A stretch of DNA of 64,000 bases from Planctomycetota bacterium (GTDB lineage Bacteria > Planctomycetota > Phycisphaerae > Tepidisphaerales > Tepidisphaeraceae), in NCBI GenBank assembly GCA_039182125.1, contig JBCDCH010000008.1:17529-81528 (forward strand), given 5' to 3'. The notes beneath the pieces were generated by a model. It worked only from the letters and a program-made list of their open reading frames with translations. It had not been told where the DNA came from and did not search any database. Made by a program: the position numbers and the translations under genes. Below, piece by piece: positions 18,883 through 26,753 of this stretch; the stretch's first letter is position 1, and the number at the start of each line of letters is the position of its first letter.

Positions 18883-19353
18883 ATGCCCGCTTCCTTTGCA
18901 CAGTCCGACAGCGAACTGCTCGCCGAGTGTCGGCTGGAGCACTTTCGCGGCCCGGGCCCGGGCGGGCAGAAGCGCAACAAAACCTCCAATGCCGTCCGGC
19001 TCACGCACCTGCCGACGAGCGTTTCGGTGACCGCGGTCGAGACACGCAGCCAGAAACAGAACCTTGCCGCCGCCCTCAAACGGCTACGTCGGCGGTTGGT
19101 GTTGGAGCAACGTCGCCGACCGACCGACCCCTCGGCGTTCATTCGGCACGGACGCTGGTCGGCCACGTCGCTCGAAGCGTTGGCGGTGTTGCTGGATCAC
19201 CTGGCCGATGCGCAGTGGAGCGTGAGCGACACGGCGGCCCGGCTGGGGGTGAGCACCGCGAGCATCGCCAAGGCGGTGACGCGGGATGGCGAAACGCTCA
19301 CAGTGGTGAACCGTGAGCGTGAGCGTTGTGGATGGAAGCCGTTGAGTCCGTGA
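18883..19353 (+). CDS. GGQ release-factor-like protein (ArfB-like)
   Basis: A 156-residue protein with the RF-1 catalytic domain: HFRGPGPGGQKRNKTSNAVR carries the GGQ loop that hydrolyses peptidyl-tRNA on ribosomes. It lacks codon-recognition domains, like the rescue factor ArfB. Instead of ArfB's basic tail, the C-terminus has a helix-turn-helix-like segment (WSVSDTAARLGVSTASIAKAV, about 117-137; quoted as WSVSDTAARLG and VSTASIAKAV). The ATG at 18883 is preferred over 18850, which overlaps the divergent start. It probably acts in ribosome rescue or as a release-factor paralogue; the second domain makes the exact role uncertain. Confidence 0.8.
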   Translation: MPASFAQSDSELLAECRLEHFRGPGPGGQKRNKTSNAVRLTHLPTSVSVTAVETRSQKQNLAAALKRLRRRLVLEQRRRPTDPSAFIRHGRWSATSLEALAVLLDHLADAQWSVSDTAARLGVSTASIAKAVTRDGETLTVVNRERERCGWKPLSP

Positions 19354-19356
19354 GCT

Positions 19357-20718
19357 TCACGGGTTGTACGGGGTCCAGCCGCTGGGCGGTTCGCCGCCTT
19401 CGGGGCCGTAGCCGATCTGGCCACCGGGACCTTGGAAGAGTTTGCTGCCTTGCGGGTGGGTGTAGCGCTTGCCGTCGGGGCCGACCGAGATTTCCTCGTC
19501 GCGGATGTAGGCGATGAACTGTTCGTTCTGCCGGCTGCGTGCCTCGTCCGCACGACGGACGCTGTCCTGGTGCATCTCGAAAATCTCACGGTTGGTCTTC
19601 ATCCGCAGCTCGTGCATCGCCTGCTGGTGCTTCATGCGGTCCATGTGGCCCTTGTGGCGGATGGCGGCGATCTTCTGGGCCAGGGCGATCATCTTCGCCT
19701 GATAGTGCGGCGTGGGCTTCACCGAGAGGGCGGCGTTGACCATCATCGGTTTGGCTTGGGCGAACGTGTCGGCCGGTGCGCGATAACCCTGACCGGCGGC
19801 GACCCACCAGTTCTGTTGCAGCGTTCGCATACCCGGCGTCTGGACGAGATTGCCGAACTGGTCGATGCCGGTGTTCATCATCCGGTTCTCGTCGGCCTGC
19901 CAGAAGCCCGCCACCGGGATGAGTTCGATGAAGCTCTGGCCGTTCTCGACGTACTGCACCTTGAACAAGTCCGCGAACAGGCCGTTGTCGGTGAAGTACT
20001 GCCCGCCGCTCATTTGGGCCATCTGCTGAAGCTGCTGGCCCGTCTGCCGGGCATTATTCATCATCGGGCGGAACTGCTGTTCAAGCTGTTGCCGCATTTG
20101 GGTCATCGGTGTCATCTCGATGATCCGCACGTTGCGCGCGGCGGGGCGGTTGGCCGGGAAGTAGGTGTCGAGCAGGTACTCGCTGGTGCTGTTGGGGACG
20201 GGCAGGAAGATTTTGCCTTCCCGGCTACGCGAGCCCAGTCTCGGCAGTTGCGGCGGCTGCTGGGGCGGCATGCCGGGTAGCTGGCCCATGTCGATCTCGG
20301 TGTACTCATACATCTGCGAAGGCAACAACGCGACCTCTTCTCCGCGGGGGCCGACCATGCTCAGCACGAGTTGGGCGAACTCGATCTCGGTGGGCTTCCA
20401 GCGGACGCCACCGTTCACCCGCCAGCCGTCGGGGACGAGCATGGTAAAGGCGTCCATATTGTCCATGCCCGGGTCTTTGAGCGTGTGCGGGTTGAACGCG
20501 ACGAAGCCGGCGGGGGCGGGCGTGTTGCCGAGGTTGTTGCCGTGGCCGCCGTTGTCGAGCGGATTGCCGCCACCTTGCCCGTGGTCGAGGGGATTGTTCG
20601 AGCCGCCACGGTCGAGCGGGTTCGCGCCACCGCCGTTGCCGAGCGGGTTCTGGGCAAAGCCCGGGGTGGCGAGCAGCGTCGTGGCGAGCAGGGCGGTGGT
20701 GGTTTTTGGGAAGGTCAT
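19357..20718 (-). CDS. Secreted protein with NPLD repeats, unknown function
   Basis: A 453-residue protein with a clear signal peptide (TTTALLATTLLATPGFAQ). The mature N-terminus holds four to five copies of NPL(D/G)xGG in about 45 residues. After this comes a probable globular region (about 75-300), a Met/Gln-rich helical segment (QMRQQLEQQFRPMMNN), and a His/Met-rich helix (HKGHMDRMKHQQAMHELRMK). AGGAG precedes the ATG at good spacing. The next gene in the same direction encodes another exported protein with one NPLDQGG copy, suggesting shared handling. No domain recognised; it could interact with membranes or bind metal, but nothing proves it. Confidence 0.75.
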   Translation of the reverse strand: MTFPKTTTALLATTLLATPGFAQNPLGNGGGANPLDRGGSNNPLDHGQGGGNPLDNGGHGNNLGNTPAPAGFVAFNPHTLKDPGMDNMDAFTMLVPDGWRVNGGVRWKPTEIEFAQLVLSMVGPRGEEVALLPSQMYEYTEIDMGQLPGMPPQQPPQLPRLGSRSREGKIFLPVPNSTSEYLLDTYFPANRPAARNVRIIEMTPMTQMRQQLEQQFRPMMNNARQTGQQLQQMAQMSGGQYFTDNGLFADLFKVQYVENGQSFIELIPVAGFWQADENRMMNTGIDQFGNLVQTPGMRTLQQNWWVAAGQGYRAPADTFAQAKPMMVNAALSVKPTPHYQAKMIALAQKIAAIRHKGHMDRMKHQQAMHELRMKTNREIFEMHQDSVRRADEARSRQNEQFIAYIRDEEISVGPDGKRYTHPQGSKLFQGPGGQIGYGPEGGEPPSGWTPYNP

Positions 20719-20860
20719 GGGAGGGTCTCCTGGTCAACCGGCCATGCGATAGTGTCGTGGATCGGGGGACAACGTGTGGCGAATTTCGCGAACAATTTAA
20801 GCGGCGACCGACGCGAGCGTTGCAAGCTCTCGCCGGCCGCCGTTGACGTTGCGTGTTGAT

Positions 20861-22027
20861 CTACTCCGCGAAGGCGTCCTCGATCTCGGCAAGGTTGCTC
20901 GCGGGGCCGAGATTGCGGATGTCGTCGAGTGCCCGTTGGTGCTTGGCAGCGGCATCGATCTGCATGATTTTCTCGATCTGGTTGCGGAGTTCCTCGGCCC
21001 GGGTGCGGGCCTTTTGCATCACGTCGGCGGAGACTTCGCGTTGAATCTCGTCGAGGTTCTCCCGGGCGGGGCCGTTGCCGTTTTCGGCGGCGATGATCCA
21101 CCATGCGATGGCTTCGACATCGTCCTGTTTGACCATGTCGCCGACCCAGAAGAGCGCGCCGTAGGCGAGTTGGGCCGTGTGTTCGTTGAGGTTGGCGGCT
21201 CGACCGAGGTACTCACTGGACTTGTCGGCGTTCTTGGCCACGCCGATGCCGTCGCGGTAGAGGATGCCGAGGTTGCCCAGGGCTTGCGGGTCGTTTTGTT
21301 TGGCGGCGATCTCGTAGTATCGCGCAGCCAGTGCACCGTCGACCGCGACGCCGGCCTGGCCGTAGTGGAACATCACGCCAAGTGCCGCAGCCGCGTCCAC
21401 GTCACCCTCCATGGCGAAGTAGGAGAGGTGGTCGTGGGCGGTCTTGCCGTCGCCGGCTTCGAGGGCGGCCCAGCCGGTTTCGTAATCGGGGGTGAAGTTG
21501 CGTGGCTGGTCAGGGGTCTGGCCCTGATTGCCCGCGGGGGCACCACCGGCATCGGGGCCGCGGTAATCGCCCTTGGCATTGCCGCCCTGGTCGAGCGGGT
21601 TGGTCGCGTCGGGCTGGCGGTTCTGCGACTGGCCGATGGCGTCGTTGACGAGGTTGTAGATTTTGCCGCCGGTGGTGAAGGTCAGCCGGCTGCCGTCCTG
21701 GGTGAGCTGGCCGGTGAAGGTGTACTCCTCGCCGCGGGCGACGGCGAACTTGCCGTTGAGCTGACCGTTGTTGAAGTCGACGTTGGCGAGGAAGGGATAC
21801 TGGTTCTGGCCCATGACGAGGTAGCCGCCAAGCTCGCTCTTGGGTTCGTCGTAGCCCCAGACTTCGAAGCGCAGTCCGTCGCCGGCGAAGACCACGCCGG
21901 GGCCTTGCTGCTGCTGTTGGTTTTGCTGCTGCTGTTGTTGCCGGGCGAAGGAGGAATCGGTCGCGGTGCCGAAGACAACGGTGGCGGCGGCGAGGGTCAG
22001 GACCGTGGTGATTTTCTTGAAGTTCAT
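20861..22027 (-). CDS. Exported Sel1-repeat protein
   Basis: A 388-residue protein with a signal peptide and then a Gln tract (QQQQQQNQQQQQ). A strand-rich domain follows (FAGDGLRFEVWG to GGKIYNLV, about 45-130), of the kind that forms a small barrel. After an NPLDQGG linker come Sel1-like alpha repeats (AAALGVMFHYGQ, ALGNLGILYRDGIGVAK, LAYGALFWVGD, about 190-320) and a helical tail. Sel1 repeats mediate protein contacts. AAGGAAC before the ATG at 22027 sets the start; the frame 66 bp upstream is unsupported. It lies in a minus-strand run with rnr, a small membrane protein and the NPLD protein. Confidence 0.78.
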   Translation of the reverse strand: MNFKKITTVLTLAAATVVFGTATDSSFARQQQQQQNQQQQQGPGVVFAGDGLRFEVWGYDEPKSELGGYLVMGQNQYPFLANVDFNNGQLNGKFAVARGEEYTFTGQLTQDGSRLTFTTGGKIYNLVNDAIGQSQNRQPDATNPLDQGGNAKGDYRGPDAGGAPAGNQGQTPDQPRNFTPDYETGWAALEAGDGKTAHDHLSYFAMEGDVDAAAALGVMFHYGQAGVAVDGALAARYYEIAAKQNDPQALGNLGILYRDGIGVAKNADKSSEYLGRAANLNEHTAQLAYGALFWVGDMVKQDDVEAIAWWIIAAENGNGPARENLDEIQREVSADVMQKARTRAEELRNQIEKIMQIDAAAKHQRALDDIRNLGPASNLAEIEDAFAE

Positions 22028-22128
22028 CGGGTGTTCCTTGGTTGAACTGGGTTCACCGCTGCATGCGTGAGTATCGCGGAAGCGGGGACACACCGGGAAG
22101 AAAAATGTTCATCGGAAGCTGATAGAAG

Positions 22129-22323
22129 TCAGCCGTTGCGGTTCATCTGCATGGCCGCGTAAAGCATCGTCACCCCGATCAGGGCCACGATCACCACCCC
22201 AGCCGTGACCAGCAGCACGAACACCCGCCGTTCACGCCGGCGGGCGGCGTGCCACTGGCGCTGTTGCTCGGCCTTGGCGGCCGGATCGCGGCGGAGGGCT
22301 TGGTAGTCATCTTTGGTAGGCAT
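22129..22323 (-). CDS. Small single-helix membrane protein
   Basis: A 64-residue protein: a charged N-terminal half (MPTKDDYQALRRDPAAKAEQ, then a run of Arg) and one membrane helix (VFVLLVTAGVVIVALIGV, about 34-56). It lies 34 bp downstream of rnr on the same strand and may be co-transcribed with it. Function unknown. The reading frame, start and helix look real, but the short length limits certainty. Confidence 0.6.
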   Translation of the reverse strand: MPTKDDYQALRRDPAAKAEQQRQWHAARRRERRVFVLLVTAGVVIVALIGVTMLYAAMQMNRNG

Positions 22324-22357
22324 GGGGCCGTTAGGCGGTGGGGTTCGTCGCGCGGCG

Positions 22358-24730
22358 TCATTTCTTCTTGTCGCGGCGGTGGTCCTTCTTGCGCTTGTCG
22401 CGGGACTTGCTGCGGGCGGCGCGCTTGTCGGTGCCGGTGGCTCTGGGCTTGGCGTTGGACTTGTTTTTCTTCTTGGGCTTCTTCTTTTCCTTGACCGGCA
22501 TCGGCTTCATACCGCGGGTCTTGACGTCGCTGATGCTTAGGCTCAGCTCACGGTTGGCGACATCGACGTTGATGATCTTCGCGTCGACGACGTCACCGAT
22601 CTGGATCTTCATGCCGCTGCGTTGCCCGATGATTCGGCCGTTCTTCGCGTCGACGTCCCACCAGTCGTCCATCAGGTCCTCGTAACGGCACAGCCCGTCG
22701 ACGAGGTATTCGCTGACCTGAATGAAGACGCCGAAGTTGGTGATGCCCGTAACGACGCCGTCGAAGCTGTTGCCGATCTGTTCGGCGAGCAGTTCGAGGA
22801 CTTTGACTTGTTTCAGCTCACGCTCGGCGGCTTCAGAGCGGCGCTCGGTGAAGCTGATGTGTCGGCCGAGCTCGACAAGTTCGTCGTAGGTCGGTGAGTT
22901 GAGGTCGGTCTTCTTCTGGCCGCGTGGTGCGGGGATCGGGCCGTCCTTGAAGTCGGCACCGATCTTCTTGAACCAGTCGTCGAGCAAGCGATGCACCGTG
23001 AGGTCGGCGTATCGCCGGATGGGTGACGTGAAGTGGCAGTAGTTGTCGGAGGCGAGGGCGAAGTGGCCCTGCTGTTTGGGCGAGTACTCGGCCCGACTGA
23101 TGCTTCGCAGGATCGCTAGGTTAATCGCGAACTGCTCGGGCTTGCCGCGGACCTTGCCGAGCAGTGCCTGCAGCGCGTGGCGGTCCATGTCCTTGGGCAG
23201 CTGATGCCCGGCGACACGGATGAAGTTGACCAGCCGTTCCTCGCCCTCGGGGTCGGGGCCGGGGTGGACGCGGCGCAGGTACGGCACGCCGAGCTTGTCG
23301 TAGAGCCGGGCCGAGGCTTCGTTGGCCTCGACCATGAACATTTCGATAAGCGTGTGGGTGAACGCGTCGTCTTCCTCCTGCGTGCCGGTGACCTTGCCCT
23401 CATCGTCAAGCACCAGCTCGATCTGCGGCAAGTCGAGGACGAGCTGCCCCTGCTCGCGGCGGCGCTTCTGGATCGTCTTCGCCAGCGTGTTCATCCCCTC
23501 GAGCAGTTCGATGACGTCGGCGGTGTAGTCCGAACGCTTTCTGTCGCCGTCGGGGTGGGGGATTGTTTCGTCGCCGTCGATGATCGCCTGGGCCTCGATG
23601 TAGCGCAGACGTTTGGCCGAGGAGATGATCGAGTTGGAGAACGCCGTGCGGATCGGCGTGCCGAACTTGTCGTAGGCGATGAAGCAGCTCTTGGCGAAGC
23701 GGGGCACGCCTTCCTGCAAGCTGCATACGCCGTTGGACAAGACCTCCGGCAGCATCGGGATGACGTGGCCGGGAAAGTACGTGGAGTTGCCGCGGTGGTG
23801 GGCCTCGAGGTCAAGCGGGCCGCCGGGCTTGACGAAGGTGGAAACGTCGGCGATGTGAACACCCAGCTCGACCAGGCCGTCGTCGGTGCGGCGCAGGCTG
23901 ATCGCGTCGTCGTAGTCCTTGGCGTCGGGGGGGTCGATGGTGAGAATCGTCTCACCGGTGAGGTCGAGGCGATTCGCTTTGAGCTCTGGGTCTTCGAGCG
24001 CCTTGAGCGCTTCGCTGGCGGCGTCCTTGACTTCCTGCGGGAACTCCTCGGGCAGGCCGTGCTGGACGATGATCGACTTGAGGTCGACGTCCTTTTCGCC
24101 GGGCTTGCCGAGCTCCTCGGAGATGACGCCGCGCATGAACCGGCCGGTGTCGTCGGGGTACTGGGTGATCTCGACGACGACCTTGGTGCCGGGCTTGATG
24201 TACTTGCCGGCGGCGTCGGGGGTGAGGATCGGGTCGGTCATCGCCGAGCCGTCGGGGTAGACGACCCAGTTGTCGCCGACCTTGGAAAGGGTGCCGACGA
24301 AGCGGGAGTGCTTGCGTTCGAGGACTTCGAGGATCTCGCCGGCGTAGGAGTCGCGGCCGTTGCGTTTGCCGGCCTCTTTGATCTTGGCGCGGACGAGATC
24401 GCCAGTGAGGGCCCCGTTCTGGTTACCCGGTGGGATGAACAGGTCTTCGTGGGCGTTGGGGTCGGACGGGACGACGAAGCCAAAGCCTTTCTGGTTGTGC
24501 CGGTAGGAGCCGATGAACTCGCCACCGGGTTGGAGCTCGCAGGGCATGAGCACGTTGCCGGCCGAGCCGGTGACGATCCGGCCCTCGTCCATCAGATCAC
24601 GCAACGCATCGCGAAACCCGCCCCCCTCGGCGTCAATATCAAGGGCCTTGGCGATCTGTCGGGGTCGGCTGGGCGTGTATCCCTCGGCGGCGACGTGCTC
24701 GAGAATCTGCTTGCGGATGGCGTCCTTCAT
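22358..24730 (-). CDS. rnr: Ribonuclease R
   Basis: A 790-residue 3'-5' exoribonuclease of the RNase II/R family, which degrades structured RNA processively. Layout: N-terminal helix-turn-helix-like region (1-60), cold-shock OB domains (about 75-235), the RNB catalytic domain with TIDPPDAKDYDDAIS (about 267-281, the metal-binding Asp cluster) and HFTSPIRRYADL (about 565), an S1 domain (about 640-725), and a Lys/Arg tail of some 55 residues. This layout and length match RNase R rather than RNase II. The basic tail, as in other RNase R proteins, should help unwinding or ribosome binding. Confidence 0.95.
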   Translation of the reverse strand: MKDAIRKQILEHVAAEGYTPSRPRQIAKALDIDAEGGGFRDALRDLMDEGRIVTGSAGNVLMPCELQPGGEFIGSYRHNQKGFGFVVPSDPNAHEDLFIPPGNQNGALTGDLVRAKIKEAGKRNGRDSYAGEILEVLERKHSRFVGTLSKVGDNWVVYPDGSAMTDPILTPDAAGKYIKPGTKVVVEITQYPDDTGRFMRGVISEELGKPGEKDVDLKSIIVQHGLPEEFPQEVKDAASEALKALEDPELKANRLDLTGETILTIDPPDAKDYDDAISLRRTDDGLVELGVHIADVSTFVKPGGPLDLEAHHRGNSTYFPGHVIPMLPEVLSNGVCSLQEGVPRFAKSCFIAYDKFGTPIRTAFSNSIISSAKRLRYIEAQAIIDGDETIPHPDGDRKRSDYTADVIELLEGMNTLAKTIQKRRREQGQLVLDLPQIELVLDDEGKVTGTQEEDDAFTHTLIEMFMVEANEASARLYDKLGVPYLRRVHPGPDPEGEERLVNFIRVAGHQLPKDMDRHALQALLGKVRGKPEQFAINLAILRSISRAEYSPKQQGHFALASDNYCHFTSPIRRYADLTVHRLLDDWFKKIGADFKDGPIPAPRGQKKTDLNSPTYDELVELGRHISFTERRSEAAERELKQVKVLELLAEQIGNSFDGVVTGITNFGVFIQVSEYLVDGLCRYEDLMDDWWDVDAKNGRIIGQRSGMKIQIGDVVDAKIINVDVANRELSLSISDVKTRGMKPMPVKEKKKPKKKNKSNAKPRATGTDKRAARSKSRDKRKKDHRRDKKK

Positions 24731-24808
24731 GAGTGTCGCATGCTACGGCTTGCGGGCCGGTCCGCGCGGGCGGTGAGTCCGGCGCGCCCAGCAACATGAT
24801 GGTTTAGG

Positions 24809-25396
24809 ATGCCGGCGATGACGGTCACGGCCGACATGCAACGCACCGACGGCCCCTCACGCGTGAGGGGGCGGGCGCTATTGGCGCTGTGCGTGATGTC
24901 CGCGATGCGGCTCGGTTTCCTGCTTTGGGGCGGAGCAGGTTGGGTGGTGGCCGGCGATCTGTTGCTCGGGGCGGCGTTGTCGGGGTGGCTGTTTCGGGAG
25001 CGGGAATCGGCGGCCGGGATCGTCGCAACCGCGCCCGCCTGGGTCGTGCTTGCCGCGACGGCCGACGGGGCGGTGATCGGCGACGCGGTGTTCCCGGCGG
25101 CCGTCACCATCGTTTGGCTGGCGGGTCTGGCGTGGTGTCACGGATTGGTCCAGACGCCACATAGCCGATCGCGGATCGCCACGAGTTTTATCGCGCTGTT
25201 GTTGTCAACGTTGGTGCTGGCGTACATCGTGGGTTCAGCCCCCAGTATTTCCCCCATCGCGGTGTCGCCGCTGTTCGTGGGGTTTAGGGGTGGCGTGAAT
25301 TTTGTGGTTTTCCCTTTGATTTTCGCACTTTTCCCGCTTGTTGTCGCCGTGGCGTGGTGGGGGCGGCGGCGTTTATCCACAAGTCATTCAGGATAA
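24809..25396 (+). CDS. Integral membrane protein, unknown function
   Basis: A 195-residue protein with about five hydrophobic segments (near 25-60, 68-85, 92-112, 122-142, 160-183), ending in a short basic tail (WWGRRRLSTSHSG). The start is either ATG 24809 or the ATG four codons later; there is no strong ribosome site. It diverges from rnr by 78 bp and precedes the mraZ control region. Codons and hydrophobicity support a real gene, but I recognise no family. Confidence 0.6.
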   Translation: MPAMTVTADMQRTDGPSRVRGRALLALCVMSAMRLGFLLWGGAGWVVAGDLLLGAALSGWLFRERESAAGIVATAPAWVVLAATADGAVIGDAVFPAAVTIVWLAGLAWCHGLVQTPHSRSRIATSFIALLLSTLVLAYIVGSAPSISPIAVSPLFVGFRGGVNFVVFPLIFALFPLVVAVAWWGRRRLSTSHSG

Positions 25397-25505
25397 CGTA
25401 AGCACTCGGATGGAATGTTTTTTCACCGTGTATGGCACTGAATGGCCGGTCCGTCCCGGTTCTGCCCAGATTCGTGTGTTGTCATGGAACGGAAGTGTTG
25501 CTTGA

Positions 25506-25530
25506 TGGGAAATAATGGGTAGAGTGCGGG
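25506..25530 (+). promoter_or_regulatory. MraZ-type operator (TGGG repeats) upstream of mraZ
   Basis: TGGGAAATAA, TGGGTAGAGT and a degenerate GCGGG follow at exact 10-bp spacing (25506, 25516, 25526). MraZ proteins are known to bind TGGGN units separated by 5 bp ahead of their own gene. This site is about 130 bp upstream of the mraZ start, so autoregulation of mraZ is likely. Confidence 0.65.
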
Positions 25531-25660
25531 CAGTCGGCCACAAGGATCGTGGGCCGGTTGGGTACAGGGATGGCGATGCACTCGGGCAACGCAGAACGGT
25601 CAGTTTTGTCAGCCGTGGAGACCGGGGTGTGAGCGACAACAAGCAGCGACGGGAACCGAA

Positions 25661-26164
25661 GTGGCCTTACCGCCTCTCATCGGCGAGCATGATCTGACGA
25701 TCGATGAGCGGAACCGGTTGCTGTTTCCCGCGGTTTGGCGGCGCGCCCTCGAAGCCGAAAAGGCGGGCAACGGTGACAAGGCCGCCGGCAAGGAGTTCGT
25801 GCTGATGACCGGCACCAACGGCAAGCTCTGGCTTTATCCGCAGCCGGCTTACGAGGTGCTTGTCGGTCAGGTCCAGCGGTTCGGCATCCCGACGCCCGAG
25901 CAGCAGAAGCTCGCGATGATGGTTTTCGCCAAGGCGACCCCCATCGCGCTCGACAAGCAGAACCGATTGCTCATCCCCGAGAAGTCACTACGCCGGACCA
26001 ACACCGGCAAGGATGTCGCCGTCCTCGGGCTCGGTGATCACATGGAGATTTGGAACCGCGAGGAGTGGGAGCGGTACGACGAGGAGCTCACGCCCCAGAT
26101 GGGGCACATCGCTGCGAAGGTGCGGCAGGACGAGCTCTACGAACAGTCGATCAAGAACGGCTGA
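25661..26164 (+). CDS. mraZ: Transcriptional regulator MraZ
   Basis: A 167-residue DNA-binding protein of the double-AbrB fold that represses division and wall operons by binding TGGG repeats. Two copies of the fold's signature are visible: LTIDERNRLLFPAVWR (about 12-27) and IALDKQNRLLIPEKSLR (about 96-112). The start is a GTG with a weak ribosome site. In most bacteria rsmH, ftsL and ftsI follow; here a long non-coding stretch and a sensor kinase follow, so the dcw cluster is broken up. A fitting operator lies upstream. Confidence 0.88.
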   Translation: MALPPLIGEHDLTIDERNRLLFPAVWRRALEAEKAGNGDKAAGKEFVLMTGTNGKLWLYPQPAYEVLVGQVQRFGIPTPEQQKLAMMVFAKATPIALDKQNRLLIPEKSLRRTNTGKDVAVLGLGDHMEIWNREEWERYDEELTPQMGHIAAKVRQDELYEQSIKNG

Positions 26165-26318
26165 CGCCCGAAGTGGCTGATGCTTATGCGGTTGACCCCG
26201 CGTGATCGACCTTGGTGAATGACCCGGCCGGGATGTGTGGCCGGATCAGTTGGACATGTCAGACCGGGCCGGCTCGCGAGGGCGGCGCCGCGGCGCGATC
26301 GAACCCGTGTCGTGGTGA

Positions 26319-26412
26319 CAGGCAGGATGCCTGACCGGACGTTTCGGATGGACCAGGCTCCGTAGAGCAGGCCCGGCAATGAGTGCCGGGCGGGACATCC
26401 AACTGCGTCCGG
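26319..26412 (+). other. Nested hairpins in the 589-bp gap between mraZ and the kinase
   Basis: The gap 26165-26753 has no convincing gene. Within it CAGGC/GCCTG (26319-26333) is followed by a nested fold: CCGGACG (26335-26341) pairs with CGTCCGG (26406-26412), inside it GGATG (26346-26350) with CATCC (26396-26400), enclosing GCTC-CGTA-GAGC (26357-26368) and GCCCGGCA/TGCCGGGC (26371-26391). A further perfect hairpin, GCGACA-CGGA-TGTCGC, lies at 26533-26548. This could be a structured RNA or the kinase leader. No known RNA signature was found. High GC raises the chance background, and the strand is not certain. Confidence 0.4.
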
Positions 26413-26753
26413 CGCTGGGAACGGAATCCGAGCAAGCGTGTTGGCCCACGCACTGACGTCGAGCGCGTGACGTGACAGGGTTGTGACGTCGCGAAGTTCC
26501 GTCGGAGCGTGCGACGTCGGGGACCGGTGTGGGCGACACGGATGTCGCTGGGTTGCACCGCGTTCCTCGGCTCGTGGTCGATCGACTGACGATCAGCTCT
26601 GTCCGATAAGCCAAATCGTGTCGGGTCAGTTCCAAGTCTTTTGCGCAAACCGTCGGCCCAACGGGTCAAGGGGCGGCCTTGCCACGTCGATGCAATTCCT
26701 GACCCGCGCGGTCGTCCTTGGGACGTCCGGTGCTGGCATCGCGAGGCCTGTCG

